DNA of 64,000 bases from Meishania litoralis. GTDB lineage: Bacteria > Bacteroidota > Bacteroidia > Flavobacteriales > Flavobacteriaceae. A program made the position numbers and the translations under genes. This document shows, piece after piece, positions 19,422-27,830 of this stretch (the stretch's first letter is position 1; every line of letters starts with the position of its first letter). A model generated the notes under the pieces. That model did not search any database. It saw nothing but the letters and a program-made list of their open reading frames with translations, and was not told where the DNA came from. The DNA lies in contig NZ_JBHFPV010000001.1 of the NCBI RefSeq assembly GCF_042611095.1, positions 806,001-870,000 of the forward strand, read 5' to 3'.

Positions 19422-20792
19422 TTACAATTGATAGATATTACGGTTCAAATAATCGTTTCTAAATTTTCCCTGTGGGTCGAAATTCTTCGCTAAAGCAAGA
19501 AAATCATCGAACCTTTCATAACGTTCGGAAATCTTTAAAGGGTCCATCGAAAAGAGTTTCCCCCAATGGGGCATATAGCCAAAAGGTTCCAGCTCTTTTT
19601 CGATCATGGTGATCAATTCACCTACTTCTTTTGGATTTTGCTTCCAAGTAAAGTGAATGGCGACACAATCTTTATTATAGCATGGGCTCATCCATAGGTT
19701 GTCCGCTGCGATTGTCCTAATTTCGGTGATAAATAGTTGAGGGTGTATTTGTTCCCGCTTTTTTTCCAAGGCCAATATCGCTTCCAAAGCTTTTTCCCGG
19801 GGAACGAAGAATTCCGATTGCAGTTCTTCACCACTGCTCGGGGTAAAGCCCATTTTAAAATGGGGCAGCCTATCGTACCAAGGCCCCGGTACACCCATTT
19901 GGTCCGTACAGTTGACCGCCGATAGTTCGGTAATGGGATGTAGGTTTCTAGTGGCGGCTTTCGCTCCGTAGTACTCATTTCCCAAATCTTTGACTTCTTC
20001 GTCCATCCTTCTTTTGACCCAGACTTGGCTCACTTTTTGATCAAGCCAATCGGTAAACAGGCTGACACTGTAGCCCCCGGCAAGAATGGCATCGAAATTC
20101 TCCTTTAAGGATTCTAGGAGAAGATCTTGAAACACATCTTGCCGCACTTCAAAGGTCTTCTGAATATGCAATGTCATTTCAGTTACGATTCCCAAGGCAC
20201 CCAAATTGACAACGGCACCATCGAATCGATCATCGCCCCTTTTCAATCGAACGATCTCACCTTTTCCGTTGACCAATTCCAGGGCGGATACCGAACTGGG
20301 CAGATTGCCATTGTTGACGCCCGAACCATGGGTGGCCGTGGCACAAGCCCCGGCCACCGAAATATGTGGCAATGATGCCAAATTATGGACGGCATACCCT
20401 TTTTTATGCAACTCAGGAGCAAACTCACCGTACTTGGTACCGGCACCGACCTTTACAGTCATGTTTTCTTCGTCTATTCCGATGACACCTTTGAGGTTCT
20501 TTGTCGAAATCTGGTTCAACGGACTATCGGCAATATTGTTGAAACAATGGCAAGAGCCCAATGCTTTTTGTACATCCAGATTTTTGACCAATGCCTGTAC
20601 CTCTTCGACCGTTTTGGGCTCGTGAAGATTCTTGGCCCTATACGCATAATTACCCGCCCAGTTCTTGCGAACGACCTCAGGGGCCACTTCGTCTACGACT
20701 TTTTTCGTTTCCGTTTTGCAGGATGTCAACGGTGTCAGGGCGGTGGCCGCGGCAAAAGTTGCCGTTGTTTTGATGAATTCTTTTCGCTTCAT
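19422..20792 (-). CDS. FAD-linked alditol / aldonolactone oxidase
   Basis: 456 residues with a lipoprotein-like export signal ending LTSC. The N-terminal FAD-binding domain (~50-220) has RAKNLHEPKTVEEVQALV and the GSCHCFNNIADS motif, whose histidine is the usual covalent flavin site in alditol and D-arabinono-1,4-lactone oxidases, then ATATHGSGVNNGNL. The C-terminal domain is D-arabinono-lactone-oxidase type with HWGKLF close to the end. It oxidises a sugar alcohol or lactone, probably in the periplasm. It is 8 bp downstream of the SPE lipoprotein gene on the same strand, probably one operon. Confidence 0.85.
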   Translation of the reverse strand: MKRKEFIKTTATFAAATALTPLTSCKTETKKVVDEVAPEVVRKNWAGNYAYRAKNLHEPKTVEEVQALVKNLDVQKALGSCHCFNNIADSPLNQISTKNLKGVIGIDEENMTVKVGAGTKYGEFAPELHKKGYAVHNLASLPHISVAGACATATHGSGVNNGNLPSSVSALELVNGKGEIVRLKRGDDRFDGAVVNLGALGIVTEMTLHIQKTFEVRQDVFQDLLLESLKENFDAILAGGYSVSLFTDWLDQKVSQVWVKRRMDEEVKDLGNEYYGAKAATRNLHPITELSAVNCTDQMGVPGPWYDRLPHFKMGFTPSSGEELQSEFFVPREKALEAILALEKKREQIHPQLFITEIRTIAADNLWMSPCYNKDCVAIHFTWKQNPKEVGELITMIEKELEPFGYMPHWGKLFSMDPLKISERYERFDDFLALAKNFDPQGKFRNDYLNRNIYQL

Positions 20793-20800
20793 GCGGCAGC

Positions 20801-21754
20801 TTATTTAAAGCCGATATTCCCGATTCCTTCATGGCTGATTTTAATGGCTTCCAAAGGTTCAAGGCCGTCGAAGGTCATGTCTTGCTCCACAAAGTAATAC
20901 TGCATTCCGGAGCGTTCTTTTTGCGCTAGGATAGTCTTAAAATCGATTGTGCCCTCGCCCACCGGCGCAAATCGGCCTTGCTCGTCCATATCCTTAACAT
21001 GCCAAGCCTTAAAACGACCAGGATATTTATCGAAATAAGCGATGGGATCCGCCCCTGCCTTGGTTACCCAATAGAGATCCATCTGAAAATTGACGAACTC
21101 GGGATTACAATGCTCCAAAAGGTAGTCGATCGGCACAACTCCATCCTCGTTCTCCTTGAATTCAAAATCATGGTTATGGTATAGCAATTTGAGTCCAGCG
21201 GCATTCGCCTTCTCGCCTAATGTATCCAATATTTCCGCCAAATTTTTTGCCCCTCCGGTCATTCCCATGGTCCTAGTTTCTTGATCAAAACTGAAAAGCC
21301 CCATTGGAGGTACGGGTATTACAAAATATTCGAATCCGGCGGTCTTGACATCGGCCATCATGGCATCGGCATTTTCAAGCGTAACGGAACCTTGATGCGT
21401 ACTTATGGGGTTTAAACCAAGTTCTTCGAGATAGCTCTTAAAAGCATCGGGAGCCATATTGTAAAACTTTCCATCGACATAACCGGCCGCCTCAATATTT
21501 TCGTATCCCGCATCAGCTACCGCTTTTAGGGTAGCCCTTGCATCTTCGCCCATGGCATCACGCACAGTGTATAGCGCCAAGCCTCCGAACTTGGCAACGT
21601 CGCTTTCTTCCACATTGGTTTCCGCCCTATTATCCTCTTCTTTGGCCGCATCTTTACTAGTCGTATTTTTGCATGCATGGCTTCCTACCATGATAAAGGC
21701 CAATAGTAGACCCTTAACCAGTACATCGATTCTTTTTCGTTTCATTTTGTTCAT
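20801..21754 (-). CDS. SPE-family TIM barrel lipoprotein
   Basis: 317 residues with a lipoprotein signal (MVGSHACKN). The body is a xylose-isomerase-like barrel: LYTVRDAM, YENIEAAGYVDGKFY, LNPISTHQGSV, LLYHNHDFEF with the metal-site histidines, FQMDLYWVTKAG and WHVKDMD, YFVEQD. These proteins isomerise, epimerise or dehydrate sugars, and exported versions are common beside Gfo/Idh proteins in Bacteroidota. The oxidase gene follows immediately. An upstream Nudix-type regulator gene on the same strand ends 2 bp before this ORF's start codon. Confidence 0.87.
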   Translation of the reverse strand: MNKMKRKRIDVLVKGLLLAFIMVGSHACKNTTSKDAAKEEDNRAETNVEESDVAKFGGLALYTVRDAMGEDARATLKAVADAGYENIEAAGYVDGKFYNMAPDAFKSYLEELGLNPISTHQGSVTLENADAMMADVKTAGFEYFVIPVPPMGLFSFDQETRTMGMTGGAKNLAEILDTLGEKANAAGLKLLYHNHDFEFKENEDGVVPIDYLLEHCNPEFVNFQMDLYWVTKAGADPIAYFDKYPGRFKAWHVKDMDEQGRFAPVGEGTIDFKTILAQKERSGMQYYFVEQDMTFDGLEPLEAIKISHEGIGNIGFK

Positions 21755-21756
21755 TT

Positions 21757-22533
21757 TTAAGTGGTTATTTCTTGTTCTTGTGATTTATTAATATGGTTCG
21801 ACTTGAAACTATAAAGATAGGGTGCTTTGTGGGCCTTACCTTGAAAAAGTTTTTCATGCCGTTCCAAAATATTCATTCCTAAAATACGTCTTTGAAAAGT
21901 GGTACGGCGCAACGCTTCACCTAAAATAGCTTCATATACCTTTTGCAACTGTTTCATGGTGAATTTGGAAGGCAACAGGTTCATTCCGACCAATTTTTTT
22001 TCGAGATTATCACGAAGCACTTGTAGCGCCTTTTCTACAATCAGGTCGTGATCCATCATTAATGAAGGAAGTTCGTCGATAGCATACCATTCGATACTAT
22101 CGGAAAGCGAATCGGGCTTCGGACTGACCTCATCATAGTTGATCAAGGCATAATAAGCCACTGTAATAAACCGATCGAGCATCCATTCATTATGTTTCAG
22201 GTCATGGCCGTTCTCCTTCAATATTCGTTTCATGGCCGATGGGTTCGAACGCGTCAGACTTCCAAACGTATGAAATTGTTCGAGATAGATGTCATCAAGC
22301 CCCGTGCGTTCTTTTACGCCCCTTTTTACGGCATCGTCTAGACTTTCATTTCTTTTTACAAATCCTCCGGGCAAGGCAAAAAGCCCTGTATTATGGTATT
22401 CTAGAACGAGTATCTTGAGTTGCTTTCCATTAAATCCGAAAATGACCGAGTCATAAGAGAGATTGTTTATAAAATCTTCACTACTAAGGTCTTGCACTGT
22501 TCTTTGCTCGTTCAAAAAAGAAAGTTTTTTCAA
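21757..22533 (-). CDS. Nudix-like winged-helix transcriptional regulator (NrtR/AraR type)
   Basis: About 258 residues if translation begins at the TTG at 22533; the open frame runs on to 22653, but that extension is hydrophobic, low in similarity and overlaps the divergent esterase gene. The N-terminal domain is Nudix (GLFALPGGFVKRNESLDD), but the box is damaged: where catalytic enzymes have REUxEE it reads RGVKERTG, losing key acidic residues. The C-terminal ~80 residues (KFTMKQLQKVYEAILG, FQRRILGMNIL) form the winged helix of NrtR/AraR-like regulators. A non-catalytic sensor of a sugar is likely, controlling the SPE/oxidase genes or the divergent esterase. Confidence 0.82.
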   Translation of the reverse strand: MKKLSFLNEQRTVQDLSSEDFINNLSYDSVIFGFNGKQLKILVLEYHNTGLFALPGGFVKRNESLDDAVKRGVKERTGLDDIYLEQFHTFGSLTRSNPSAMKRILKENGHDLKHNEWMLDRFITVAYYALINYDEVSPKPDSLSDSIEWYAIDELPSLMMDHDLIVEKALQVLRDNLEKKLVGMNLLPSKFTMKQLQKVYEAILGEALRRTTFQRRILGMNILERHEKLFQGKAHKAPYLYSFKSNHINKSQEQEITT

Positions 22534-22609
22534 ATAAAGGATAATAATCCAAGAAAACAAAGTATTATTGTAACAAATTGAGACAATAATATTTTCAAAG
22601 AACACCACT

Positions 22610-24241
22610 ATGAGAACCATATTATCATTTCTACTTATTTTACCGATGATCATGACCTTTGCTCAAGACAAAAATGCCTTTCCTGTCCAAACGAAAACGG
22701 TACACGGCATCATAGAAGGAAACTACAATACCCATTCTGGCATCCAGACCTATTTTGGAGTGCCCTTTGCCAAACCACCCATTGGCGAACTACGTTGGAA
22801 GGCCCCGCAACCTTTGGACGATTGGGAGGGGGTAAAAGAGACCAAGACTTTCGGCCCGCGCCCTATGCAGACCATGGTCTTTGGCGACATGAAATCGCGA
22901 TCGAACGGGGTCAGTGAAGATTGCCTTTATTTGAACGTATGGACCCCGGCGACCCGCAATACCAAAGACTTGCCCGTTCTTGTCTATTTTTTTGGTGGCG
23001 GCAACGTTGCCGGTGATGCCTCGGAATACCGGTACGATGGGGAAAGCATGGCTAAAAAAGGTATGGTCGTGGTTACGACCAATTACCGTCTGAATATTTT
23101 TGGATTCTTCGCCCATCCCGAGTTGAGCGCCGAAGCGCCTTATAAGGCTTCGGGCAATTACGGCCTACTTGATCAACATGCGGCCTTGAAATGGGTAAGG
23201 GACAATATTGCAGCTTTTGGTGGCGATCCAAAGAAAGTGACCATTGCGGGCGAATCGGCCGGATCTATCGGGGTAAGTCAGCAAATGGCCTCTCCTTTAT
23301 CAAAAGATCTTATTGCAGGTGCGATCGGTGAAAGTGGCGCGAGCATCAAACCGACCATGGCTCCCATACCTCTGAAGGAAGCCGAAAAAATCGGTCTCGA
23401 ATTCGCCAAAAACGCTGGATATACGAGTTTGGCCGAACTTCGAAAATTAAGTACCCGTGAAGTCTACGAAATCTATAACGAGTCGCAGCGTTTCGGATTT
23501 CCGGCGGTCATCGATGGGTATTTTCTGCCCAAAACCCTCCCGGAAATCTTCGAGGCCAAAGAGCAGGCCCAAATACCGTTGTTATTGGGATGGAACTCGG
23601 CCGAAATTCCAGGAATGGCATTTACCCAAGGGCCTTATTCCAAAGAAAATTATGAAGCCAAGGTAAAAGAGGCCTTCCCCAAAACCTATAAGGAAGCCCT
23701 TGAACTCTACCCTTATGGAAGCGAAAGGGAAATCGAAATCTCCGCAACGGCCTTGGCCTCGGATCGGTTTATTGCTTATAGCACCTGGAAATGGTTCGAC
23801 CTACACAGAAAAAATAGTGCCCAGCCTGTTTATCGCTATCTGTATAGTAAATTGCGTCCGCCTTTGAGGGACAATACTTTGACTTCGGGACTTGCTGGAG
23901 GTACGGTAAAAAAAGATGCCGATGCTCCCCAGGCCCCGACTCCCCAACCTGTCGGGGCGCCCCATGCCTGTGAAATAGAATATTGTATGGGCAACCTACA
24001 TTTGGTGGACGATTATGCGTGGACTTCCGAAGATTATAAGGTATCTCAAGATATGCAGAACTATTTCGCGAATTTCATCAAGACGGGAAATCCCAACGGC
24101 ACCGATTTGCCCGAATGGAATCCGGCTCAGGCCAAAGACGATTCCCCATCGGTAATGATAATCGATGTAGAAAGCAAAGAAAGCAAAGCAGTAGATGATG
24201 CACGCTATCGCTTTTTGGATAAGTTCTATTTAGAAAAATAA
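22610..24241 (+). CDS. Secreted type B carboxylesterase
   Basis: 543 residues with a signal peptide (MRTILSFLLILPMIMTFAQ). Family features are clear: GIQTYFGVPFAKPPIGELRWKAPQP, SEDCLYLNVWTP, an FFGGGNVAGD oxyanion region, and the nucleophile elbow TIAGESAGSIG with the catalytic serine. The acidic residue likely falls in the AEIPGM region and the histidine in PHACEIEYCMGN. It removes ester groups from a substrate outside the cytoplasm. It is divergent from the Nudix regulator and followed 43 bp later by a propeller gene on the same strand. Confidence 0.93.
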   Translation: MRTILSFLLILPMIMTFAQDKNAFPVQTKTVHGIIEGNYNTHSGIQTYFGVPFAKPPIGELRWKAPQPLDDWEGVKETKTFGPRPMQTMVFGDMKSRSNGVSEDCLYLNVWTPATRNTKDLPVLVYFFGGGNVAGDASEYRYDGESMAKKGMVVVTTNYRLNIFGFFAHPELSAEAPYKASGNYGLLDQHAALKWVRDNIAAFGGDPKKVTIAGESAGSIGVSQQMASPLSKDLIAGAIGESGASIKPTMAPIPLKEAEKIGLEFAKNAGYTSLAELRKLSTREVYEIYNESQRFGFPAVIDGYFLPKTLPEIFEAKEQAQIPLLLGWNSAEIPGMAFTQGPYSKENYEAKVKEAFPKTYKEALELYPYGSEREIEISATALASDRFIAYSTWKWFDLHRKNSAQPVYRYLYSKLRPPLRDNTLTSGLAGGTVKKDADAPQAPTPQPVGAPHACEIEYCMGNLHLVDDYAWTSEDYKVSQDMQNYFANFIKTGNPNGTDLPEWNPAQAKDDSPSVMIIDVESKESKAVDDARYRFLDKFYLEK

Positions 24242-24284
24242 ATTCGCTACCTTAATGCGATAGATTTCAAACTTAGGTTTCTCC

Positions 24285-25793
24285 ATGAAAGGCAAAAGGA
24301 CAAGATTTACATTTTTATTACTTGTTTTAACGGGATTGGCGGCGACCGCCCAAAAAGAAATCGGACAATTTGATAGAAATCTTGATATAGGCAACCCTAA
24401 GATCAAGGGAGAGGCCAAATACAATGAACAGGACCAGACCTATACGCTTAAGGGTTCTGGAACAAATATGTGGTTCGGAAACGATGAATTCCAATACCTG
24501 CATACCACACTTCAAGGAGATTTTATACTCAGAGCGGAAGTCAAGTTCTTGGGAGAAGGCGCAGATCCGCATAGAAAAGTTGGCTGGATCATCAAGAACG
24601 ATCTCGATGCAAACTCACCACATGTCAATGCTTCGACACATGGCGATGGTCTGACCGCGCTGCAGTATAGAAAACAAATTGGTGGTGATACCGAAGAAGT
24701 GATTTCAGAAGCAACATTTCCCGATGTGATTCAATTGGAAAGAATTGGACAGACCTATATCATGTCAACCGCTAAATTCGGGGAAGAATTCACAAGTGTG
24801 ACCTTGAACGATATGGAAATGGACACCGAACTTTACGTCGGCCTGTATATTTGTTCGCATAATCCCGATGTTTCCGAGACCGCCGTTTTTCGAAATGTCA
24901 GGATCATAAAACCAGTCGATCCCGACTATAAGCCCTATACCGACTATTTGGGAAGCAATCTCGAAATTCTCGATATCGAAACCGGACTGCGTAAGATAAT
25001 CTATCGGTCGGTGCATTCCATTCAGGCGCCCAATTGGACCGTCGATGGAAAAAAATTGATCTATAATTCCAAAGGTCACCTCTACAATTATGAACTTGAA
25101 AACGGACAAATTTCTCCCCTCAACACGGGTTTTGCCGTCAACAACAACAATGACCACGTATTGACATTTGACGGCACGGTCTTGGGAATCAGCAACCATA
25201 ATCAGGATGATGGCGGCACCTCCGCACTCTATTATCTTCCCGCCGAGGGTGATTCCCTTCCAAAAATGGTCACCAAACCAGGTGTTGGCGCCTCTTATTT
25301 TCATGGTTGGTCGCCCGATAACAAGAAAATGGTCTTCACTGGAAATCGGAATGGCGCCTATAACATTCTTACGGTGGATATCGATACAGGCGAGGAAGTT
25401 CAACTGACAAATCTAAAAACGTTGGACGATGGCCCGGAATACAGTCCCGATGGTAAATTTATTTTCTTTAATTCCACACGCACGGGTAAAATGAAGTTAT
25501 GGCGTATGGAACCCGACGGGTCGAAACAGACCCAATTGACCTTTGACGAGTATAATGATTGGTTCCCCCATATCAGTCCCGATAAAAAGTGGATCGTGTT
25601 CATCTCTTTTCCAAAAGATTTGGATCCAAGCACGCATCCGTTTTACAAGCACTGCTTGCTTCGCATTATGCCCTATGAAGGTGGTGAACCCAAGGTTATC
25701 GGTTATGTATACGGAGGACAGGGAACCATCAATGTGCCCAGCTGGTCGCCCGATAGTAAGAAAATAGCCCTTGTTTCCAATACAGGATTTTAG
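24285..25793 (+). CDS. Secreted TolB-like beta-propeller with N-terminal DUF1349-like domain
   Basis: 502 residues with a Sec signal (FTFLLLVLTGLAATAQ). Residues ~30-200 form a concanavalin-like sandwich (LKGSGTNMWFGNDEFQYLHTT, KVGWIIKNDLDANSPHVNAS). Residues ~215-500 form a TolB/WD40-type propeller with repeated Trp/Ser-Pro-Asp blades (GWSPDNKKMVFTGNR, YSPDGKFIFFNSTR, ISPDKKWIVFISF, WSPDSKKIALVSN). Such proteins bind rather than clearly catalyse, and lie near glycan genes. It ends 20 bp before the convergent Gfo/Idh gene. Confidence 0.85.
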   Translation: MKGKRTRFTFLLLVLTGLAATAQKEIGQFDRNLDIGNPKIKGEAKYNEQDQTYTLKGSGTNMWFGNDEFQYLHTTLQGDFILRAEVKFLGEGADPHRKVGWIIKNDLDANSPHVNASTHGDGLTALQYRKQIGGDTEEVISEATFPDVIQLERIGQTYIMSTAKFGEEFTSVTLNDMEMDTELYVGLYICSHNPDVSETAVFRNVRIIKPVDPDYKPYTDYLGSNLEILDIETGLRKIIYRSVHSIQAPNWTVDGKKLIYNSKGHLYNYELENGQISPLNTGFAVNNNNDHVLTFDGTVLGISNHNQDDGGTSALYYLPAEGDSLPKMVTKPGVGASYFHGWSPDNKKMVFTGNRNGAYNILTVDIDTGEEVQLTNLKTLDDGPEYSPDGKFIFFNSTRTGKMKLWRMEPDGSKQTQLTFDEYNDWFPHISPDKKWIVFISFPKDLDPSTHPFYKHCLLRIMPYEGGEPKVIGYVYGGQGTINVPSWSPDSKKIALVSNTGF

Positions 25794-25813
25794 GGAAAAT
25801 CCGGGTTTGACGA

Positions 25814-26941
25814 TCAGCTAAGGGTAAATTCGGGCAGTTTTATGATTTCCCCGCCCCTTAATGCCGATTCGTGCGCCAATATGCCCACGCAGGTAATGTT
25901 GGCCGATTGTTTCGCGTTCGGATAGGGCGATTCGTCTTTGATCAAGGCGTCGATAAAGGCATGCACCAAATGGGGATGCGAACCCCCGTGTCCGGCCCCT
26001 TGGGTAAACGAAAGATGTTGGTTTTCGTCTTCGTCGTAAACCCCTTTCGTGGTAAACCCCTGGATTTCTTCAGGAAGCAGTTTTGCAAAATCAGGACTTT
26101 CAATTTCCTCAGGTATTTCGGGTTCGGGTTTCTTGGCCGTGTGTACGACCAAAGGTTTCCCTTCTATCAATGGCCATTCGACGGATTTCTTGGATCCGTA
26201 TACCTCGAAACTCTCGCGATATTGTCGTGCCACATCAAAAAGCGAGCGATATACCTGGGCACTCAAATCAGAGTTTTTGAATTTGATATGGGTAGTCTCA
26301 ACAGCATAGGGCGAATCGTATTCTTTGATCAATTCATCCCGAATGGTGCCGGATCCAAAACAGGAAACGTATTCTGCCTCATCTTTGGTCAATGCCAGTA
26401 CCGGACCAACACAGTGGGTCGCATAATGCATCGGGGGCAGTCCGGGCCAATAATTGGGCCAACCGTCCATATCTTGTTGGTGGCTCGCCTTTAGAAATTG
26501 TATTTTGCCCAATTCGCCATTCTCGTACAACTCCTTCATATAGAGAAACTCACGTGCATATACGACGGTTTCCATCATCATATAGGTTAGTCCGGTTTCT
26601 TCGGTCAACCGTACGATTTCCTCACACTCTTCGACGGTGGTCGCCATAGGTACCGTACAGGCCACATGTTTCCCGGCCTTTAATGCCTTGATCGATTGTT
26701 CGCCGTGATTCGGGATGGGTGTATTGATATGTACCGCATCGATTTCTTCATCCTTCAAAAGCTCGTCGTACGAGGTATATAGCTTTTCTATGCAGAAGAC
26801 ATCCCCGATTTCGTTCAGTTTGGTCTCGTTACGCTGGCAAATGGCGACCAGATTCGCATTGGGGTATCTTTGATAAATGGGGATGAACTCGGCACCGAAT
26901 CCTAGACCGATGATAGCTACATTTATTTTTTTTGTACTCAT
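25814..26941 (-). CDS. Gfo/Idh/MocA family oxidoreductase
   Basis: 375 residues, cytoplasmic. The N-terminal Rossmann fold has VAIIGLGFGAEFIPIYQ (glycine-rich nucleotide loop), followed by DAVHINTPIPNHGEQSIKALKAGKHVACTVPMATT with the usual K near the nicotinamide. The C-terminal domain carries HCVGPVLALTKDEAEYVSCFG. It would oxidise or reduce a sugar using NAD(P). It is downstream of an SPE gene by 8 bp and of the large propeller-azurin gene, so the three probably form one operon: transport-side oxidation outside, isomerisation and redox inside. Confidence 0.9.
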   Translation of the reverse strand: MSTKKINVAIIGLGFGAEFIPIYQRYPNANLVAICQRNETKLNEIGDVFCIEKLYTSYDELLKDEEIDAVHINTPIPNHGEQSIKALKAGKHVACTVPMATTVEECEEIVRLTEETGLTYMMMETVVYAREFLYMKELYENGELGKIQFLKASHQQDMDGWPNYWPGLPPMHYATHCVGPVLALTKDEAEYVSCFGSGTIRDELIKEYDSPYAVETTHIKFKNSDLSAQVYRSLFDVARQYRESFEVYGSKKSVEWPLIEGKPLVVHTAKKPEPEIPEEIESPDFAKLLPEEIQGFTTKGVYDEDENQHLSFTQGAGHGGSHPHLVHAFIDALIKDESPYPNAKQSANITCVGILAHESALRGGEIIKLPEFTLS

Positions 26942-26949
26942 TTTTCGTT

Positions 26950-27810
26950 TTATGAATTGAATGTTTTCTTTAAAAATTTCAGGCCCTGCGATGCAAATTC
27001 ATCTTGACTTTCGGCCAAGTGTTTCCAAATACAAACGGCACCGGCCAGTTCCTTGATCTCAGGGGTAAAACTTTCGATGACGATGGCACCTTTGTAACCG
27101 ATATCCTCTAGACCATCCTTAAAATCATTCCAAGGAGTAAGTCCGGTTCCAGGAATACCCCTATGGTTTTCGGATACCTGAACATGGATCAATTTGTCTC
27201 CTACCGAATTAAAGGCCTCTTTAATGTTCTTTTCCTCGATGGTCATATGAAATCCGTCCAACAAAACCTTTGCCCGGTTATGGTCGATATCGCTTACCAA
27301 CCGCATTACATCTTCGGCGGTATTGACCATGTCCGATTCAAATCGGTTCAAAGGTTCCAAAGCGATCGATTGACCAAAGGTATCGGCCATTTCACAAACT
27401 TTCCGAAGATTGGATACGGCCAGTTGCCATTCAAACCTTCGCTGTTCTTCGGGAACCATACGAGCTTTGCCAACGGCAGAGTACATCGGCCCAGCCAAGA
27501 AATCGACCTCCCATAAACTGCACAATTCAAAGCATTTTTCCAAATAGCGAAAACAGTTTTCGTGTAGCGAAACGTCTTCGGAGGTCAGGTCTTTCGTAGG
27601 GCCGAAAACACCGCAAACGGTAGGAAGGAGTCCGTTGTCTGAAAGCGCTTTCTTTACGGTATTACCATCGATCAGATCGGGGTCTTCGACCGGAATCTCA
27701 ACAACGTCGAAACCCATCGCCTTGATCTTTGGAAAAAGCGAAATCGAATCGGTCGTAAAAGGGGACTGCCAAAGCCACGTACTCGCCCCAAACTGCATTT
27801 CCTTATTCAT
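26950..27810 (-). CDS. Cytoplasmic SPE-family sugar isomerase/epimerase
   Basis: 286 residues with no export signal. TIM-barrel features: ASTWLWQSPFT start, VVEIPVEDPDLIDG, DFLAGPMY, ALEPLNRFESDMVNTAEDVMRLV with a metal-ligand glutamate, VLLDGFHMTIEEKN, IHVQVSENHRGIPG and IVIESFTPE at the end. The closest look is the D-tagatose/D-psicose 3-epimerase and hydroxypyruvate-isomerase type. It sits between the Gfo/Idh gene and the large propeller gene on the same strand. Confidence 0.88.
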   Translation of the reverse strand: MNKEMQFGASTWLWQSPFTTDSISLFPKIKAMGFDVVEIPVEDPDLIDGNTVKKALSDNGLLPTVCGVFGPTKDLTSEDVSLHENCFRYLEKCFELCSLWEVDFLAGPMYSAVGKARMVPEEQRRFEWQLAVSNLRKVCEMADTFGQSIALEPLNRFESDMVNTAEDVMRLVSDIDHNRAKVLLDGFHMTIEEKNIKEAFNSVGDKLIHVQVSENHRGIPGTGLTPWNDFKDGLEDIGYKGAIVIESFTPEIKELAGAVCIWKHLAESQDEFASQGLKFLKKTFNS

Positions 27811-27830
27811 ATATGCTTAAAAAACCTGTT

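Noticed and set aside
22534..22653. N-terminal extension of the Nudix regulator
   Set aside because: It overlaps the divergent esterase gene and encodes a hydrophobic stretch unlike the family.
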